Source of the DNA: Allolucifera butyrica
Lineage (GTDB): Bacteria; Bacillota; Negativicutes; Sporomusales; UPPP01
NCBI RefSeq assembly: GCF_900476375.1
Contig: NZ_UPPP01000086.1
Location: 1 to 42,523 of the forward strand
Length of the DNA stretch: 42,523 nt
Direction of reading: 5' to 3'
Made by a program: the position numbers and the translations under genes. Shown here piece by piece: positions 6,458-15,675 of this stretch (its first letter is position 1; every line of letters begins with the position of its first letter). Below the pieces are notes generated by a model that saw nothing but the letters and a program-made list of their open reading frames with translations, ran no database searches and was not told where the DNA came from.

Positions 6458-7285
6458 TCATCCAACTAGGCGTTTGTTTCTTGTTAACGGTGCCGGGTCC
6501 GTTTCAGGTGTCTTCCCGGTAGGAACTGCCGCCGGCCGGTTGCTATAATACCATAATATTGCGCCGGCAATCGCGGCGGTAAGCAGGGTCGTTAGTTGAG
6601 CCGCTTTAATTGGGCCGATCATTAAACTGTCCGTACGTAAAAACTCCAACCCAAAACGGGCCAGCGAATAAAGAACAAAGTACCATAATGCCACCTGTCC
6701 GTCATATTTTTTACGCTTTAACACATAGAGCAGAATAAACAGAATCACAATATCCAATGTGCCCTCAAACAGCTCCGCCGGTACCAGCGGCGTCGCCCCC
6801 CAAACCCGGTACGCCGGCGTACCGGGCTGATAAACAACCCCATACCAGGCACCGGTCGGTTTGCCGTAGGCATCGCCGTTTAGAAAGCAGCCGACCCGGC
6901 CAATGGCTTGTCCGAGAATCAAGCCGGGCGCTGCGAAATCAACAAACCGGCGGAGGGATAGCTTCTTTTTGCCCCAATACCACCAGGCTAAAAGGAGATT
7001 GGCTACGACCGCCCCTTGAATTGACAGGCCGCCTTGCCAAAACATCAAGGCATGCAGCGGATTGCCGGCAAAATTCTGCCAGGAAAAAATCACTTCCCAG
7101 ATGCGTGCTCCCAGCAAGCCGGCAATCAAAGCATATAAAGCATAATCGGAAAGGAACTCTGCCGTAAATTCTGACCCTTTCGCCAAACGGACCGTAAGCA
7201 ATAATCCGACGGTCAGTCCCAAGGCTACCATGACCCCCCAGGCATGGATTTTTAGACTGCCGATAGTAAATAATATGGGATGCAT
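6458..7285 (-). CDS. lgt: prolipoprotein diacylglyceryl transferase
   Basis: Lgt moves diacylglycerol from phosphatidylglycerol to the lipobox Cys of prolipoproteins in the inner membrane. The 275-aa protein carries the family signature GRVGCFLNGDAYG (129-141), the conserved WQGGLSIQG near 83-91 and GARIWEV near 59-65, with about seven hydrophobic spans. The C-terminus has a Pro/Thr-rich tail (PAAVPTGKTPETDPAPLTRN). ATG at 7285 follows AAGGAGG. It lies 15 nt behind the heavy-metal-domain gene and is probably co-transcribed with it. Confidence 0.96.
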   Translation of the reverse strand: MHPILFTIGSLKIHAWGVMVALGLTVGLLLTVRLAKGSEFTAEFLSDYALYALIAGLLGARIWEVIFSWQNFAGNPLHALMFWQGGLSIQGAVVANLLLAWWYWGKKKLSLRRFVDFAAPGLILGQAIGRVGCFLNGDAYGKPTGAWYGVVYQPGTPAYRVWGATPLVPAELFEGTLDIVILFILLYVLKRKKYDGQVALWYFVLYSLARFGLEFLRTDSLMIGPIKAAQLTTLLTAAIAGAILWYYSNRPAAVPTGKTPETDPAPLTRNKRLVG

Positions 7286-7299
7286 AACTTGCCTCCTTT

Positions 7300-7704
7300 T
7301 TAGCGCGGATTATATCCGGCATTCCGTATTGCTGCTTTTAATTCATTGACAGTTGTCATCTCCGGATCATAGGTCGCCTTCACGCTGTTTGTTTCTAATG
7401 AAACGTCGACGGAGACCACTCCTTTGATAGCGAAAAGCGCTTTTTCTACGCTTTGAACACAATGTCCGCACGTCATTCCCGCTACCGCCAGGGTAGCTTG
7501 CTGCGTATTGATGGTTTGTCCATTATGATTTTTCGGCTGTTCGCTCCTTTCACCGCCGCAACCACCGCCATTCATGCCGTGACCGGAATGTCCGCCATGG
7601 TCATGTCCATGACTGCCGCCACCGCAGCAGCCGCCGCCATTCCGGTGCATAAAAAACATAAATGCTCCAAATACAAGAAATATTCCAATATTGCCCCAGT
7701 CCAT
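7300..7704 (-). CDS. membrane-anchored heavy-metal-associated (HMA) domain protein
   Basis: 134 aa: one TM helix (residues 5-19, IGIFLVFGAFMFFMH), a Gly/His/Cys-rich linker (GGGCCGGGSHGHDHGGHSGH) and a C-terminal HMA/CopZ fold (71-134) with the metal-binding loop GMTCGHC at 76-82. It probably binds Cu(I) or a related soft metal at the membrane. The open frame extends to 7749, but the ATG at 7704 with AAGGAGAT upstream is the real start. First gene of a two-gene unit with lgt. Its promoter region carries the same TTCAYA triple repeat as the Met/His-rich secreted protein. Confidence 0.88.
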   Translation of the reverse strand: MDWGNIGIFLVFGAFMFFMHRNGGGCCGGGSHGHDHGGHSGHGMNGGGCGGERSEQPKNHNGQTINTQQATLAVAGMTCGHCVQSVEKALFAIKGVVSVDVSLETNSVKATYDPEMTTVNELKAAIRNAGYNPR

Positions 7705-7744
7705 TCGAACATCTCCTTCATTACTTTTTGTCAGCTCACATGTT

Positions 7745-7798
7745 ATCATAGCAAAGGGTTATGCATTTCCTATGAAGATACTGTGAAAAACTTATGAA
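7745..7798 (-). promoter_or_regulatory. three 11-bp-spaced hexamers upstream of the HMA-lgt unit (class 3 box)
   Basis: On minus: TTCATA (7798-7793), TTCACA (7787-7782), TTCATA (7776-7771), each 5 bp apart, matching the box at 4640-4667. A possible -10 is TATGAT (7750-7745); the spacing to the repeats is longer here, so the -10 is less certain. Confidence 0.6.
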
Positions 7799-7841
7799 TT
7801 CTTGATTTTGTTATAAAATAGGCCCCAAATTCCTATTTAGA

Positions 7842-7886
7842 AACCCAAAGGCGCTCCTTTCGGGCTAAAAGGAGCGCCTTTGGGTT
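7842..7886. terminator. strong 19-bp hairpin downstream of the hemerythrin gene
   Basis: Arms AACCCAAAGGCGCTCCTTT (7842-7860) and its complement (7868-7886) around a short loop. Located between the end of the hemerythrin gene and the HMA promoter. The T-run is modest on either strand. Confidence 0.75.
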
Positions 7887-7943
7887 TTGGATTATTCTTA
7901 GTAGTCTAATAAACATACGCTTGAAGATGCATCGTCGGTATAT

Positions 7944-8588
7944 CTAATTGCACGTAAATAAGTGCAAATCCGGGGTAAACCGGCTCAAATCATGAATTCC
8001 TAATGCCTCTTCTATTTGAGCTATGCAATTTACAATATTCTCAAAGCCATTTTCCCCGAACCTTTGTTCCTCTATTTCTTCGAATTTCTGTCCTAACTGA
8101 TAAAACCGGTCTGGGTTGACTAATTTCCGAAAGGCTGGAAATAGAACCGTATCTTCTCGTGCGGAATGAGGTTCATACATACGGATATAGGCGGCCATTA
8201 GTTGACATAATTTGAAAGGACTTCGTATTCTGGCACAATGCATTATCATCTTAGTCAACGCGCGTGCTGTCATATGTTGTTCCAGTAATGTTGCCACTAA
8301 TTTAGTATATTGCTGCTCTTGCAAAAACTTAGGGAAAAGATACGTCTCTTCGAGTTTTTGGTGATAGTTGTTGATAAATTCTTGAGCTATCACTGCTGTT
8401 TCCATAGTAAGGTCAAAAATATTACCCCAGCCATAGGAACACTCAGCTAGGAGGCGGTCTTTAATCTCACCGTAGATCAAAATAATGCGTATTAGCACAC
8501 CGTGCTCTCGCATTAAATCTTCTGTGGGTGAAATTGTCTCTTGCTTCTGATAAAGCCCACAAGGCTCTTGCATCATTCTTTCCCACAC
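7944..8588 (-). CDS. hemerythrin-domain protein
   Basis: A 214-aa cytoplasmic four-helix di-iron protein, probably for O2/NO or iron sensing or storage. The full ligand series is present: H29 (REHG), H76-x3-E80 (YHQKLEE), H105 (EQHM), H141-x3-E145 (HSAREDTVLFP). About 45 residues follow the domain and end in HLFTCN. The first codon is GTG at 8588; the ATG four codons on (8576) is an alternative. A 25-bp imperfect palindrome 40 bp upstream probably binds its regulator. It stands downstream of the RND gene but has its own promoter region. Confidence 0.85.
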   Translation of the reverse strand: MWERMMQEPCGLYQKQETISPTEDLMREHGVLIRIILIYGEIKDRLLAECSYGWGNIFDLTMETAVIAQEFINNYHQKLEETYLFPKFLQEQQYTKLVATLLEQHMTARALTKMIMHCARIRSPFKLCQLMAAYIRMYEPHSAREDTVLFPAFRKLVNPDRFYQLGQKFEEIEEQRFGENGFENIVNCIAQIEEALGIHDLSRFTPDLHLFTCN

Positions 8589-8627
8589 CTTTGCAGATAC
8601 ATTGTAAGCCGAATAAATAGCTAATCG

Positions 8628-8652
8628 TTTACGTCATATTCTATGTCGTAAA
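8628..8652. promoter_or_regulatory. palindromic operator candidate before hemerythrin
   Basis: TTTACGTCATA, a 3-nt centre, then TATGTCGTAAA: 10 of 11 positions are symmetric. Size and symmetry suit a dimeric regulator; it does not match the Fnr or HcpR consensus I know. Confidence 0.55.
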
Positions 8653-8676
8653 TTACATGAAAGTGCCAGAGGAGCC

Positions 8677-8713
8677 CAAATGTTACCACAACATTGGTCT
8701 CCAATCAAATTGG
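8677..8713. other. dyad downstream of the RND gene
   Basis: GCCCAAATGTT pairs partly with AACATTGG, and an outer GCCCAA/TTGGGC pair can also form. It may terminate the RND transcript, but no clear T-run follows. Confidence 0.35.
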
Positions 8714-8723
8714 GCAAGTTATT

Positions 8724-11700
8724 TTATTGTCTTGTAGACATGCTCCCCTGAATTCCTTTTATAACGTCTGCTATCCTATAAAAATACCGGGAAAGCGGCC
8801 GGCTTTCAAAGTACAAAAAGGCAATGGGAACGATAAGCAATGTAAACACAGTGGAAGAAAGAAGTCCGCCGATAATAACCCAGGCCATACTAACCCTGGT
8901 TTCTGAGCCGGCTGTCATAGCTAAAGCTGTCGGCAGCATCCCTACAATCATGGTCAAGGTTGTCATAAAAATCGGTTTTAACCGTTTTTTCCCAGCTTCA
9001 ATGACCGCCTCTTTAGCACTGAGCCCTTGTTTTTGAAGCGTCAGTGTATAATCAAGCAATAACGTACCGTTTTTGGCCACCACGCCATCCATAACCAATA
9101 TTCCAATTAGCGAATACAAATTAATCGTATTATGGGTAATTGCCAGAAAAACCAAAGAACCAATCAAGCCCAAAGGCAGGGAAAACATCCGGATAACAGG
9201 AGTGGAAAAGGATTCATACAGTATCGCCAGCAGCATATAGACAAGCAACAAGGACAACCCTAAGGCTTGTGCCATTTCGGCAAAAGTGTCATGCATTCTA
9301 TTCGCTTGTCCGGTGAATTCATAAGTTACATTTTTACCCAGGTCTGCCGCTTTTAGTTGCTTATCAATTTCATTGAGCACTTCTTGCAGCGGCCGGTTTG
9401 TTACATTGGCTTGAATCTCTGCGGATTCTTGTTTATCATACCGCCGCAGTCTGACCGGACCAACGGCGTCTTTGACCTCCGCCACACTGCCTAACCTGAC
9501 TAAACCATTTGCCGTTTGTACGGGAATTGAACTAATATCCGAAGCCTTAAAACCGTCACTGCCTTTAAGACGCACATAAATTTTGGTATCTTGGCCATTG
9601 TTCATTGGATCATTAGTAAAATATCCTGCTTGGGCGCCGGCAATCGCCCCGGTAAATACATTATTTACATCATTGACTGAAGTCTTGTAGAATTTTAATT
9701 TCTCCCGATTAACAACTAGCCGCATTTCCGGCATACCTTCCGTATAGGAACTAACAATGTCCTTTACTCCATTAACTTTGGTCAATACCTGTTGTACTTG
9801 ATAAGACGCTTTTACAAGGCTATTCAGATCCGATGAATAGAGTCCAATTTGTATTGGGTGGCCCCCACCTGAAATTCCGGGAATCGAATTGCTGGTTTCA
9901 CTAACTTGGGCGTTAGCTTCCGGGATTTGCTGTTTGATAAATTGGCGGACTTGGTCGGTAATTTGCCATATGCTCCGCTTCCGGTTTCTTTGATTGGTCA
10001 ATTGCACACTAAGACTCCCATTGTTTCCACCGCCGGAACCCACACTTGACAAATAGTGGATCACCTCGGGAATGGTGCTGATATAATCTTCTATTTGCTT
10101 GACTTTCTTATTCGTCAGGTCGATATCCGTACCTACGGGCATTTGAATGTTGATACGAAAACTTCCTTCATCGGTTTTGGGCATATACTCCAATCCAATG
10201 ATGCCGGTAGGAATCAGCGAAATAGCCGCCAAAAAGAACAACAGCCCCATAGCTACTAATTTTTTCCCATTAGCCAAACTCCAGCGCAGCAGTTTTTCAT
10301 ATCGACCAATCGTCCCGGTTTCCAGCTTATTCATAAAATCCCAAATAGGGCCTTGCGGTTCATGAAGACCATTTTTAAACAAACGCGACGCCAGCATAGG
10401 CGTTAGGGTAAAAGAAACAAACATCGAAAATAACGTAGCAAACACAATAGTCAATCCAAATTGCCGGAAGAATTGCCCGGTCATACCGTTCATAAACGCA
10501 ATCGGCATAAATACCACAACATCACAGAGCGTAATTGCAATAGCCGCCATACCAATTTCGGTCCGTCCCTCTTCTGCTGCCACGCTGGCCTCTTTGCCCA
10601 TTTGCAAATGACGATGAATGTTTTCCAATACAACAATCGAATCATCCACCAGAATTCCAATGCACAGGGACATCCCCATTAACGACATCATGTTAAAAGT
10701 GAATCCGGCAAAATACATGGCAAAAAAAGTACTAATAAGCGATGTCGGTATCGCCACTAATACCGTTAGCATCGAACGCCAGCCCCGCAAAAAAAGATAT
10801 AATACTAAACTGGTGGTGCACAAGCCTTCAATGAGCGCTTCTAACGTGTTGTTCAATGAATTTTTTACATACTGGGAGGCGTCAGTGATGACTAGGAATT
10901 GATAACCCGGATACTGAGCGCGCAGGTTATCCAACTGTCCCTTCACAGCCTGCGCGGTATCTACCAGATTGGCGTCACTGTTTTTGTAAATGCTCATGGA
11001 AATTACGTCTTGCCCGTTACTCCGTGCATACCGGCTTACCCGGGCATCTTGCTCCCTGATGGCAGCTAAGTTTTGCAACGGTATAGCATTCCCATTCATG
11101 CTGGTAACATAAATATTTCCCATATCAGCAGGTGAAGTATATTGTGCAGTTAACCGCACATTGGTTTCTTTATTATTGTGAAATACCGACCCCGCCGGAG
11201 TTAACATATTTTCTTGTTCAATACGATTTACAATCTGATTTAACGAAATATTATAATAAGACAGCTTGTTTTTATCAACTTCGACGGCTACTTCCCTATC
11301 CCGTCCCCCATCAAGTTGTACATCGGATACCCCGCTGGCACGCTGTAATTTTTCGATAAATACACTATTCGCCATAGTGTATACTTCCCCCAGCGGTTTA
11401 TCTGCCAGAACGGAAACTTCCATAATCGGAGTCGCATTGATGTCACGTTTGATAACAACCGGTTCTTGCACCCCTGACGGCAGTTTGCTGCGTACGGCAT
11501 TTACATATTTCGTCGCATCAATGGCGCACGTATCGGCATTAGCCCAGAACTCAAATTCCAGACTAATTTTGCCAACCTCCGGCATCGCATTAGAAGTCAT
11601 ATGTTTCAGATTGGATAAAGAAGATAAGGAATTTTCCAAAGGTTTAATAACATCTTGTTCGACCTGTTCACTGCTGGCTCCCGGATAATTTACCGTCACT

Positions 11701-11837
11701 GTTACATAGGGCGTATTTACTGCCGGCAGCAATTCGACGCCAATGCGGTAAAAGCTATACAGCCCCAGTACAACGAACAGCATGACAATCATAGTAATGC
11801 CAATTGGTTTCTGAATGGAAAAGCGCGTAATGTTCAT
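8724..11837 (-). CDS. RND efflux transporter, HAE1/AcrB-like
   Basis: A 1037-aa inner-membrane proton-driven drug/solute exporter of full family length. It has TM1 (IGITMIVMLFVVLGLYSF), a porter domain, TM4 with the proton-relay DD in GILVDDSIVVLEN, and TM10 with the conserved Lys in AKNGTLLLDYT. The ATG at 11837 overlaps the adaptor stop (ATGA). No TolC-type outer-membrane gene is in the operon, so the tunnel must come from elsewhere. The presence of such a pump in a spore-former indicates an outer membrane. It is downstream of a two-component system that shares its operator. Confidence 0.95.
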   Translation of the reverse strand: MNITRFSIQKPIGITMIVMLFVVLGLYSFYRIGVELLPAVNTPYVTVTVNYPGASSEQVEQDVIKPLENSLSSLSNLKHMTSNAMPEVGKISLEFEFWANADTCAIDATKYVNAVRSKLPSGVQEPVVIKRDINATPIMEVSVLADKPLGEVYTMANSVFIEKLQRASGVSDVQLDGGRDREVAVEVDKNKLSYYNISLNQIVNRIEQENMLTPAGSVFHNNKETNVRLTAQYTSPADMGNIYVTSMNGNAIPLQNLAAIREQDARVSRYARSNGQDVISMSIYKNSDANLVDTAQAVKGQLDNLRAQYPGYQFLVITDASQYVKNSLNNTLEALIEGLCTTSLVLYLFLRGWRSMLTVLVAIPTSLISTFFAMYFAGFTFNMMSLMGMSLCIGILVDDSIVVLENIHRHLQMGKEASVAAEEGRTEIGMAAIAITLCDVVVFMPIAFMNGMTGQFFRQFGLTIVFATLFSMFVSFTLTPMLASRLFKNGLHEPQGPIWDFMNKLETGTIGRYEKLLRWSLANGKKLVAMGLLFFLAAISLIPTGIIGLEYMPKTDEGSFRINIQMPVGTDIDLTNKKVKQIEDYISTIPEVIHYLSSVGSGGGNNGSLSVQLTNQRNRKRSIWQITDQVRQFIKQQIPEANAQVSETSNSIPGISGGGHPIQIGLYSSDLNSLVKASYQVQQVLTKVNGVKDIVSSYTEGMPEMRLVVNREKLKFYKTSVNDVNNVFTGAIAGAQAGYFTNDPMNNGQDTKIYVRLKGSDGFKASDISSIPVQTANGLVRLGSVAEVKDAVGPVRLRRYDKQESAEIQANVTNRPLQEVLNEIDKQLKAADLGKNVTYEFTGQANRMHDTFAEMAQALGLSLLLVYMLLAILYESFSTPVIRMFSLPLGLIGSLVFLAITHNTINLYSLIGILVMDGVVAKNGTLLLDYTLTLQKQGLSAKEAVIEAGKKRLKPIFMTTLTMIVGMLPTALAMTAGSETRVSMAWVIIGGLLSSTVFTLLIVPIAFLYFESRPLSRYFYRIADVIKGIQGSMSTRQ

Positions 11838-13081
11838 TGATTGCCACCCCGGTTGATTACCATGCCTGAGGCTAACCGAGACAAATTACTGACTGCAATT
11901 TGTTCTCCTTCAGTGAGACCGCTGAGAATTTCTACATTTTGATCCCCGCTGACTCCTACCTGAACAACCCGCTTTTCCACCTTATTCTGAGAATCTATTA
12001 CATACACATAAGTCTCGCCGCTTTTTTCTAATACAGCCTCTTTAGGAACTGCCAATGTGTTTTTACGTAAGACACTAGCAATATTTGCCTGCGCAAATAT
12101 ACCGCCTTTTACTTCCGGACCCGGATTATCCAAGGCAATGCGTAACGAAAATGTCTGTGTCTGGGAATCACTGGCCGGACTGATATAAATAACCTTGCCC
12201 GGCAGTGTTTTTCCTAATGCATCCAGTTGTACTTCTACATTCATGCCTGCTTTCAAAGCGGGTAAGTCTTCCGGAGCTACCTGACAGTCTACATAAATTT
12301 CACTATTGTCCACAATACTCAACAATTTTTGTCCTGCAGTCACCATCGAACCGACTTCTACCTGCCGATACCCAATCACTCCGGAACACGGTGCGCGTAA
12401 AATTAAATCGTCCCGTTGGGTTTGCATGGCGTTCACACTGTATTGTGCTTTCGCGGCCGCCGCTTGCGCGGAAGTAACAGAAGCTGCTGTGCCGGAATTC
12501 ATCTGATTGGCTAAAATATCCAAGGCCGTTTTGGCAGCCGTCAACTGTTGTGAATTGGTATCTAACTGTTCTTTAGAAATTCCCCCTGCCGCATATAGCA
12601 TCTTATAGCGTTGATAACTGTCCAGAGCACGTTGATAATCGGCTTGTGCTTTACTATAATTTGCATTTACCGATACCTCTGTTGTTACTGCATCGGCTGC
12701 AGCCTGTTGATACGCCGCCTGATTTTGCTGAATGGAATTATCAATATCCTTGGTATCCTGTACAATGAGAATTTGCCCTTCTGATACCGATTGCCCCAAA
12801 TCAACCTTTACCGCAACTACTTTGCCTAAATATTTTGCAGCAATATCCACCTGTGATTTAGGCACTGTTTGGCCTGTAAGCGAGATATTTTTGATCAAGT
12901 TCCCCCGTTTTACCGTAAGTACATCAACTGTTGTTTGCTTATTCTTAGCGTTGCCAGCTCCAACTGCACTTTTTTGTTTTACCTGATTAAAAATTACAAT
13001 TCCTAGGCAAAAAAATAAAACGAACCCGGAAATCAGCAGCAACTTATATTTATTGATGCTTTTTAAAGATCGATAATTCAT
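11834..13081 (-). CDS. RND periplasmic adaptor (membrane fusion protein)
   Basis: 415 aa, bridging the RND pump and an outer-membrane tunnel. It has an N-terminal membrane anchor (residues 13-33, KLLLISGFVLFFCLGIVIF), no lipobox, and a split biotinyl-lipoyl domain (GKVVAVKVDLGQSVSEGQIL and later LRAPCSGVIGYRQVEVGSMV). An Ala/Gln-rich alpha-hairpin lies between about 105 and 220, with beta-barrel and membrane-proximal parts after it. ATG at 13081 follows GGTGAGGAG. Translationally coupled to the pump by a 4-nt overlap. The leader is about 120 nt long from the proposed promoter. Confidence 0.95.
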   Translation of the reverse strand: MNYRSLKSINKYKLLLISGFVLFFCLGIVIFNQVKQKSAVGAGNAKNKQTTVDVLTVKRGNLIKNISLTGQTVPKSQVDIAAKYLGKVVAVKVDLGQSVSEGQILIVQDTKDIDNSIQQNQAAYQQAAADAVTTEVSVNANYSKAQADYQRALDSYQRYKMLYAAGGISKEQLDTNSQQLTAAKTALDILANQMNSGTAASVTSAQAAAAKAQYSVNAMQTQRDDLILRAPCSGVIGYRQVEVGSMVTAGQKLLSIVDNSEIYVDCQVAPEDLPALKAGMNVEVQLDALGKTLPGKVIYISPASDSQTQTFSLRIALDNPGPEVKGGIFAQANIASVLRKNTLAVPKEAVLEKSGETYVYVIDSQNKVEKRVVQVGVSGDQNVEILSGLTEGEQIAVSNLSRLASGMVINRGGNQ

Positions 13082-13216
13082 TAATAATTCTCCTCACCTG
13101 TATGATTCAAAAACTACTACTTAACAGCTATCGCCAAGCCAATGATACGGCCACACGGCCCAACGATTTTTTACCGTTAACCATTCGTTAAGATCCTCTC
13201 TTCATTTAATAGTTTT

Positions 13217-13250
13217 AGTATAGATACTAAATTTAAACTTTTTCTAAACA
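13217..13250 (-). promoter_or_regulatory. RND-operon promoter with 11-bp direct repeat (class 1 box)
   Basis: On minus, TGTTTA (13250-13245) and AGTTTA (13239-13234) are 11 bp apart and end 11 nt before TATACT (13222-13217). Nearly the same 40-bp stretch precedes the two-component operon at 15676-15709. Confidence 0.7.
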
Positions 13251-13309
13251 GAATTAAAAAATTTTCGAGAATCACTTTGCCAAAGACTACATTCTGCTGT
13301 ACAAAAAAA

Positions 13310-13340
13310 AGAAACTATCTGCCAACCAAAAGCTTTGGCA
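13310..13340 (-). terminator. probable terminator after the response-regulator gene
   Basis: CCAAA/TTTGG (or GCCAA/TTGGC) hairpin at 13321-13339, with an eight-T run about 13 nt further on the minus strand. The distance to the T-run makes this weak. Confidence 0.4.
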
Positions 13341-13363
13341 AAATAGCTCTTTCATTAATACCA

Positions 13364-14065
13364 CTACGAAGCGCAAAACTTACGAAAGCGATAGCCTGTT
13401 CCCCAAACCGTCTCAATGTAAACCGGATGAACTGAATCCGGCTCAACTTTCTCGCGAATACGGTTAATATGAACCATTACCGTAGCGGTATCTCCTATGG
13501 CATCTATCCCCCAAACCCGATCAAAGAGCCTTTCTTTACTGAATACGATCCCCGGATTTTCCGCTAAAAATGCCAGCAGTTCAAATTCCCGATTCTTCAG
13601 CGTTGCTTCTTCGCCATTTACAAAAACACGGCGTGCATCCAATTGTATCTCCAAACCGGCGCAGCGCAATATCTTGCCGTCGGAATTTTCCCCGCAAGTC
13701 AACCGTTCATAGCGCGCAATATGCGCTTTTACCCTCGCCACCAATTCATTCGGACTGAACGGCTTCACAATATAATCATCCGCACCGAAGCCAAAGCCAC
13801 AAATCTTGTCACAATCCTCCCGCCGCGCTGATATCATGAGAATCGGCGTGTTTTTGTGCTCACGCACCTGACGGCATACCTGAAAACCATCCTGTCCAGG
13901 CAGCATGATATCCAGCAGAATCAGCGCGTAATCTTCCGCCAACGCCTTTTGCAATCCCCGGCTCCCGTCAGCGGCAATTTCCACGGTGAAGCCATTTGCT
14001 TCCAGATAATCCCGTTCCAATTCTAAAATTCCGGTGTCATCTTCTACAATCAAAATCTTTTTCAT
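13364..14065 (-). CDS. OmpR-family response regulator (with the RND operon)
   Basis: 233 aa: receiver domain 1-120 with acidic pocket E8/D9/D10, phospho-acceptor D52 (LLDIMLPG) and K in IVKPFSP. A winged-helix DNA-binding domain (about 130-230) ends in IETVWGTGYRF. ATG at 14065 overlaps the kinase stop by 4 nt. The family binds tandem hexamers spaced 11 bp. Such a repeat sits before both this operon and the RND operon, so it probably autoregulates and controls the pump. Confidence 0.93.
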   Translation of the reverse strand: MKKILIVEDDTGILELERDYLEANGFTVEIAADGSRGLQKALAEDYALILLDIMLPGQDGFQVCRQVREHKNTPILMISARREDCDKICGFGFGADDYIVKPFSPNELVARVKAHIARYERLTCGENSDGKILRCAGLEIQLDARRVFVNGEEATLKNREFELLAFLAENPGIVFSKERLFDRVWGIDAIGDTATVMVHINRIREKVEPDSVHPVYIETVWGTGYRFRKFCAS

Positions 14066-15549
14066 GCTCGTTCCTCCCCGGCAATTGGCAACAAAATGCA
14101 GATGGTCAGGCCTCCGTTTTCGCCGTTTTCCGCCCAGATTTCCCCTTGCATGGTTGTAATAATTTGCTTTACGATTGCCAACCCCAAACCACTCCCCTTG
14201 CCGACATTTGTCCGCGCCTGGTCCGTACGGTAAAAACTGTCAAAAAGTTTTGATAGCTCCGGCGCCGCAACTCCTTTGCCGTCATCAGCAAACTCCAGAC
14301 GTAGTTGACCCTCGGCCTCGTTTTTAAGCGAAATCGTCAAGTTGCCGACCTCGCCTCGCTTATATTTCAAGCTGTTTTCCACTAAATTTTCTACCACCCG
14401 CTGAAATTGGATACGATCAATTCGCACCTGAGAATTTACACTCTGACAGTTAAGCGTCAGCCGCAATCCTCTTGTCAGCAATCTGTCGGCATTCTCAGCC
14501 ACATAATCCGTAAGATAATCTTGCAACCGCACTGCTTCCAGGCAAAATTCCACTCGTCCAAGATCAAGCTTAGAAAATAAAAACAGACTTTCCACAAGTT
14601 TTTCCATATTGCAAGTTGTCTGATAAATCATATTGAGATAATGCTCTTTTTTCTCAGCGGTTTTTGCAATACCATCTAAAAGACCGCTTGTGTACCCTTT
14701 GATGGAAGTCAGCGGCGTAGAAAGGTCATGCGAAATGCCGACTATAAGCTCCTTCCGGTTTTTCTCATATCTTTCCTGTACTTCCCTTGCTGCTTTAAGC
14801 TGCATACGCATTTGATCGAACTCACGGCAGGCAGCTCCCAGCTCATCTTTCCCCTCTGTGGGAATCGCATAATCCAAATTGCCGCGACTGATTTCACCGG
14901 CAGCATGGCTCAATTCTTCTATAGGCTTTATAAGCTGTTTGGATAACCGGCGGGAAAGAAATACGCCCGTAACCACGATGATAAATACAGTAATGCCAAC
15001 GACAACAAATGCTATGATCGTTAAAAAATTTTTAAAAATTGACTCCAAGATTCCTCCCCGCGCAAGAAACGGCACATTCCCTACGGCAACTGCTATCATA
15101 GCACGTTTCGTTGATTCATATCGAAAAGCAAAACCACTTTCGTTCCAAAGAAAAACAGCCCCGGTTCCGGTGTACCGTTTATCCAGCTTCGTCATTACTG
15201 TTGACGCATCACACCCCTGCGTTACATAAAGAATCTCGCCGCCCTTCACGACCGCCACCTGAATTCCCTGCTCTTCTAAAGCCTGACAAGCTTCCCGCAA
15301 CTCTCTCATCTTGGGACCCTCCGAACGATTGACTTGCTCACGCAAAGAACTAACCGCCAGTTGAATCGATAACGTCGGTCCGATTTCCGGCCATAACAGG
15401 GCAATCTCACTTCGCCGCATGTTACCAGTCAGCCGTAATCCCAGCAGCACACTCGTACCAATGATCAAGATCAGTAGCACGGGGATAAAAATCATCATAA
15501 AATTGGAAAACATCAATCTTCTTCTAACAGATAAATCCCGGATTCCCAT
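14062..15549 (-). CDS. sensor histidine kinase (with the RND operon)
   Basis: A 495-aa membrane kinase: TM1 18-38, an extracytoplasmic sensor of about 130 residues, TM2 near 173-197, HAMP about 198-252, H274 in VGISHDLSTPL, then N-box (VENLVENSLKY), G1 (DDGKGV), F-box and G2 (GKGSGLGLAIVKQI). All catalytic boxes are intact, unlike the kinase at 2.1-3.3 kb. ATG at 15549 follows AAGGCGG. First gene of the kinase-regulator operon; the long periplasmic loop suggests it senses an envelope signal or pump substrate. Confidence 0.93.
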   Translation of the reverse strand: MGIRDLSVRRRLMFSNFMMIFIPVLLILIIGTSVLLGLRLTGNMRRSEIALLWPEIGPTLSIQLAVSSLREQVNRSEGPKMRELREACQALEEQGIQVAVVKGGEILYVTQGCDASTVMTKLDKRYTGTGAVFLWNESGFAFRYESTKRAMIAVAVGNVPFLARGGILESIFKNFLTIIAFVVVGITVFIIVVTGVFLSRRLSKQLIKPIEELSHAAGEISRGNLDYAIPTEGKDELGAACREFDQMRMQLKAAREVQERYEKNRKELIVGISHDLSTPLTSIKGYTSGLLDGIAKTAEKKEHYLNMIYQTTCNMEKLVESLFLFSKLDLGRVEFCLEAVRLQDYLTDYVAENADRLLTRGLRLTLNCQSVNSQVRIDRIQFQRVVENLVENSLKYKRGEVGNLTISLKNEAEGQLRLEFADDGKGVAAPELSKLFDSFYRTDQARTNVGKGSGLGLAIVKQIITTMQGEIWAENGENGGLTICILLPIAGEERA

Positions 15550-15675
15550 AAATATGCCGCCTTTTTTAGCAATTTAACCTTACCATTTTACAAAATTCAG
15601 CATTTATTATGCTGCTCTCATACCGACTAGCAAAATGCAACCGAAAATGTCTCTTTTCTTCTTTTGCTAAGTCCT

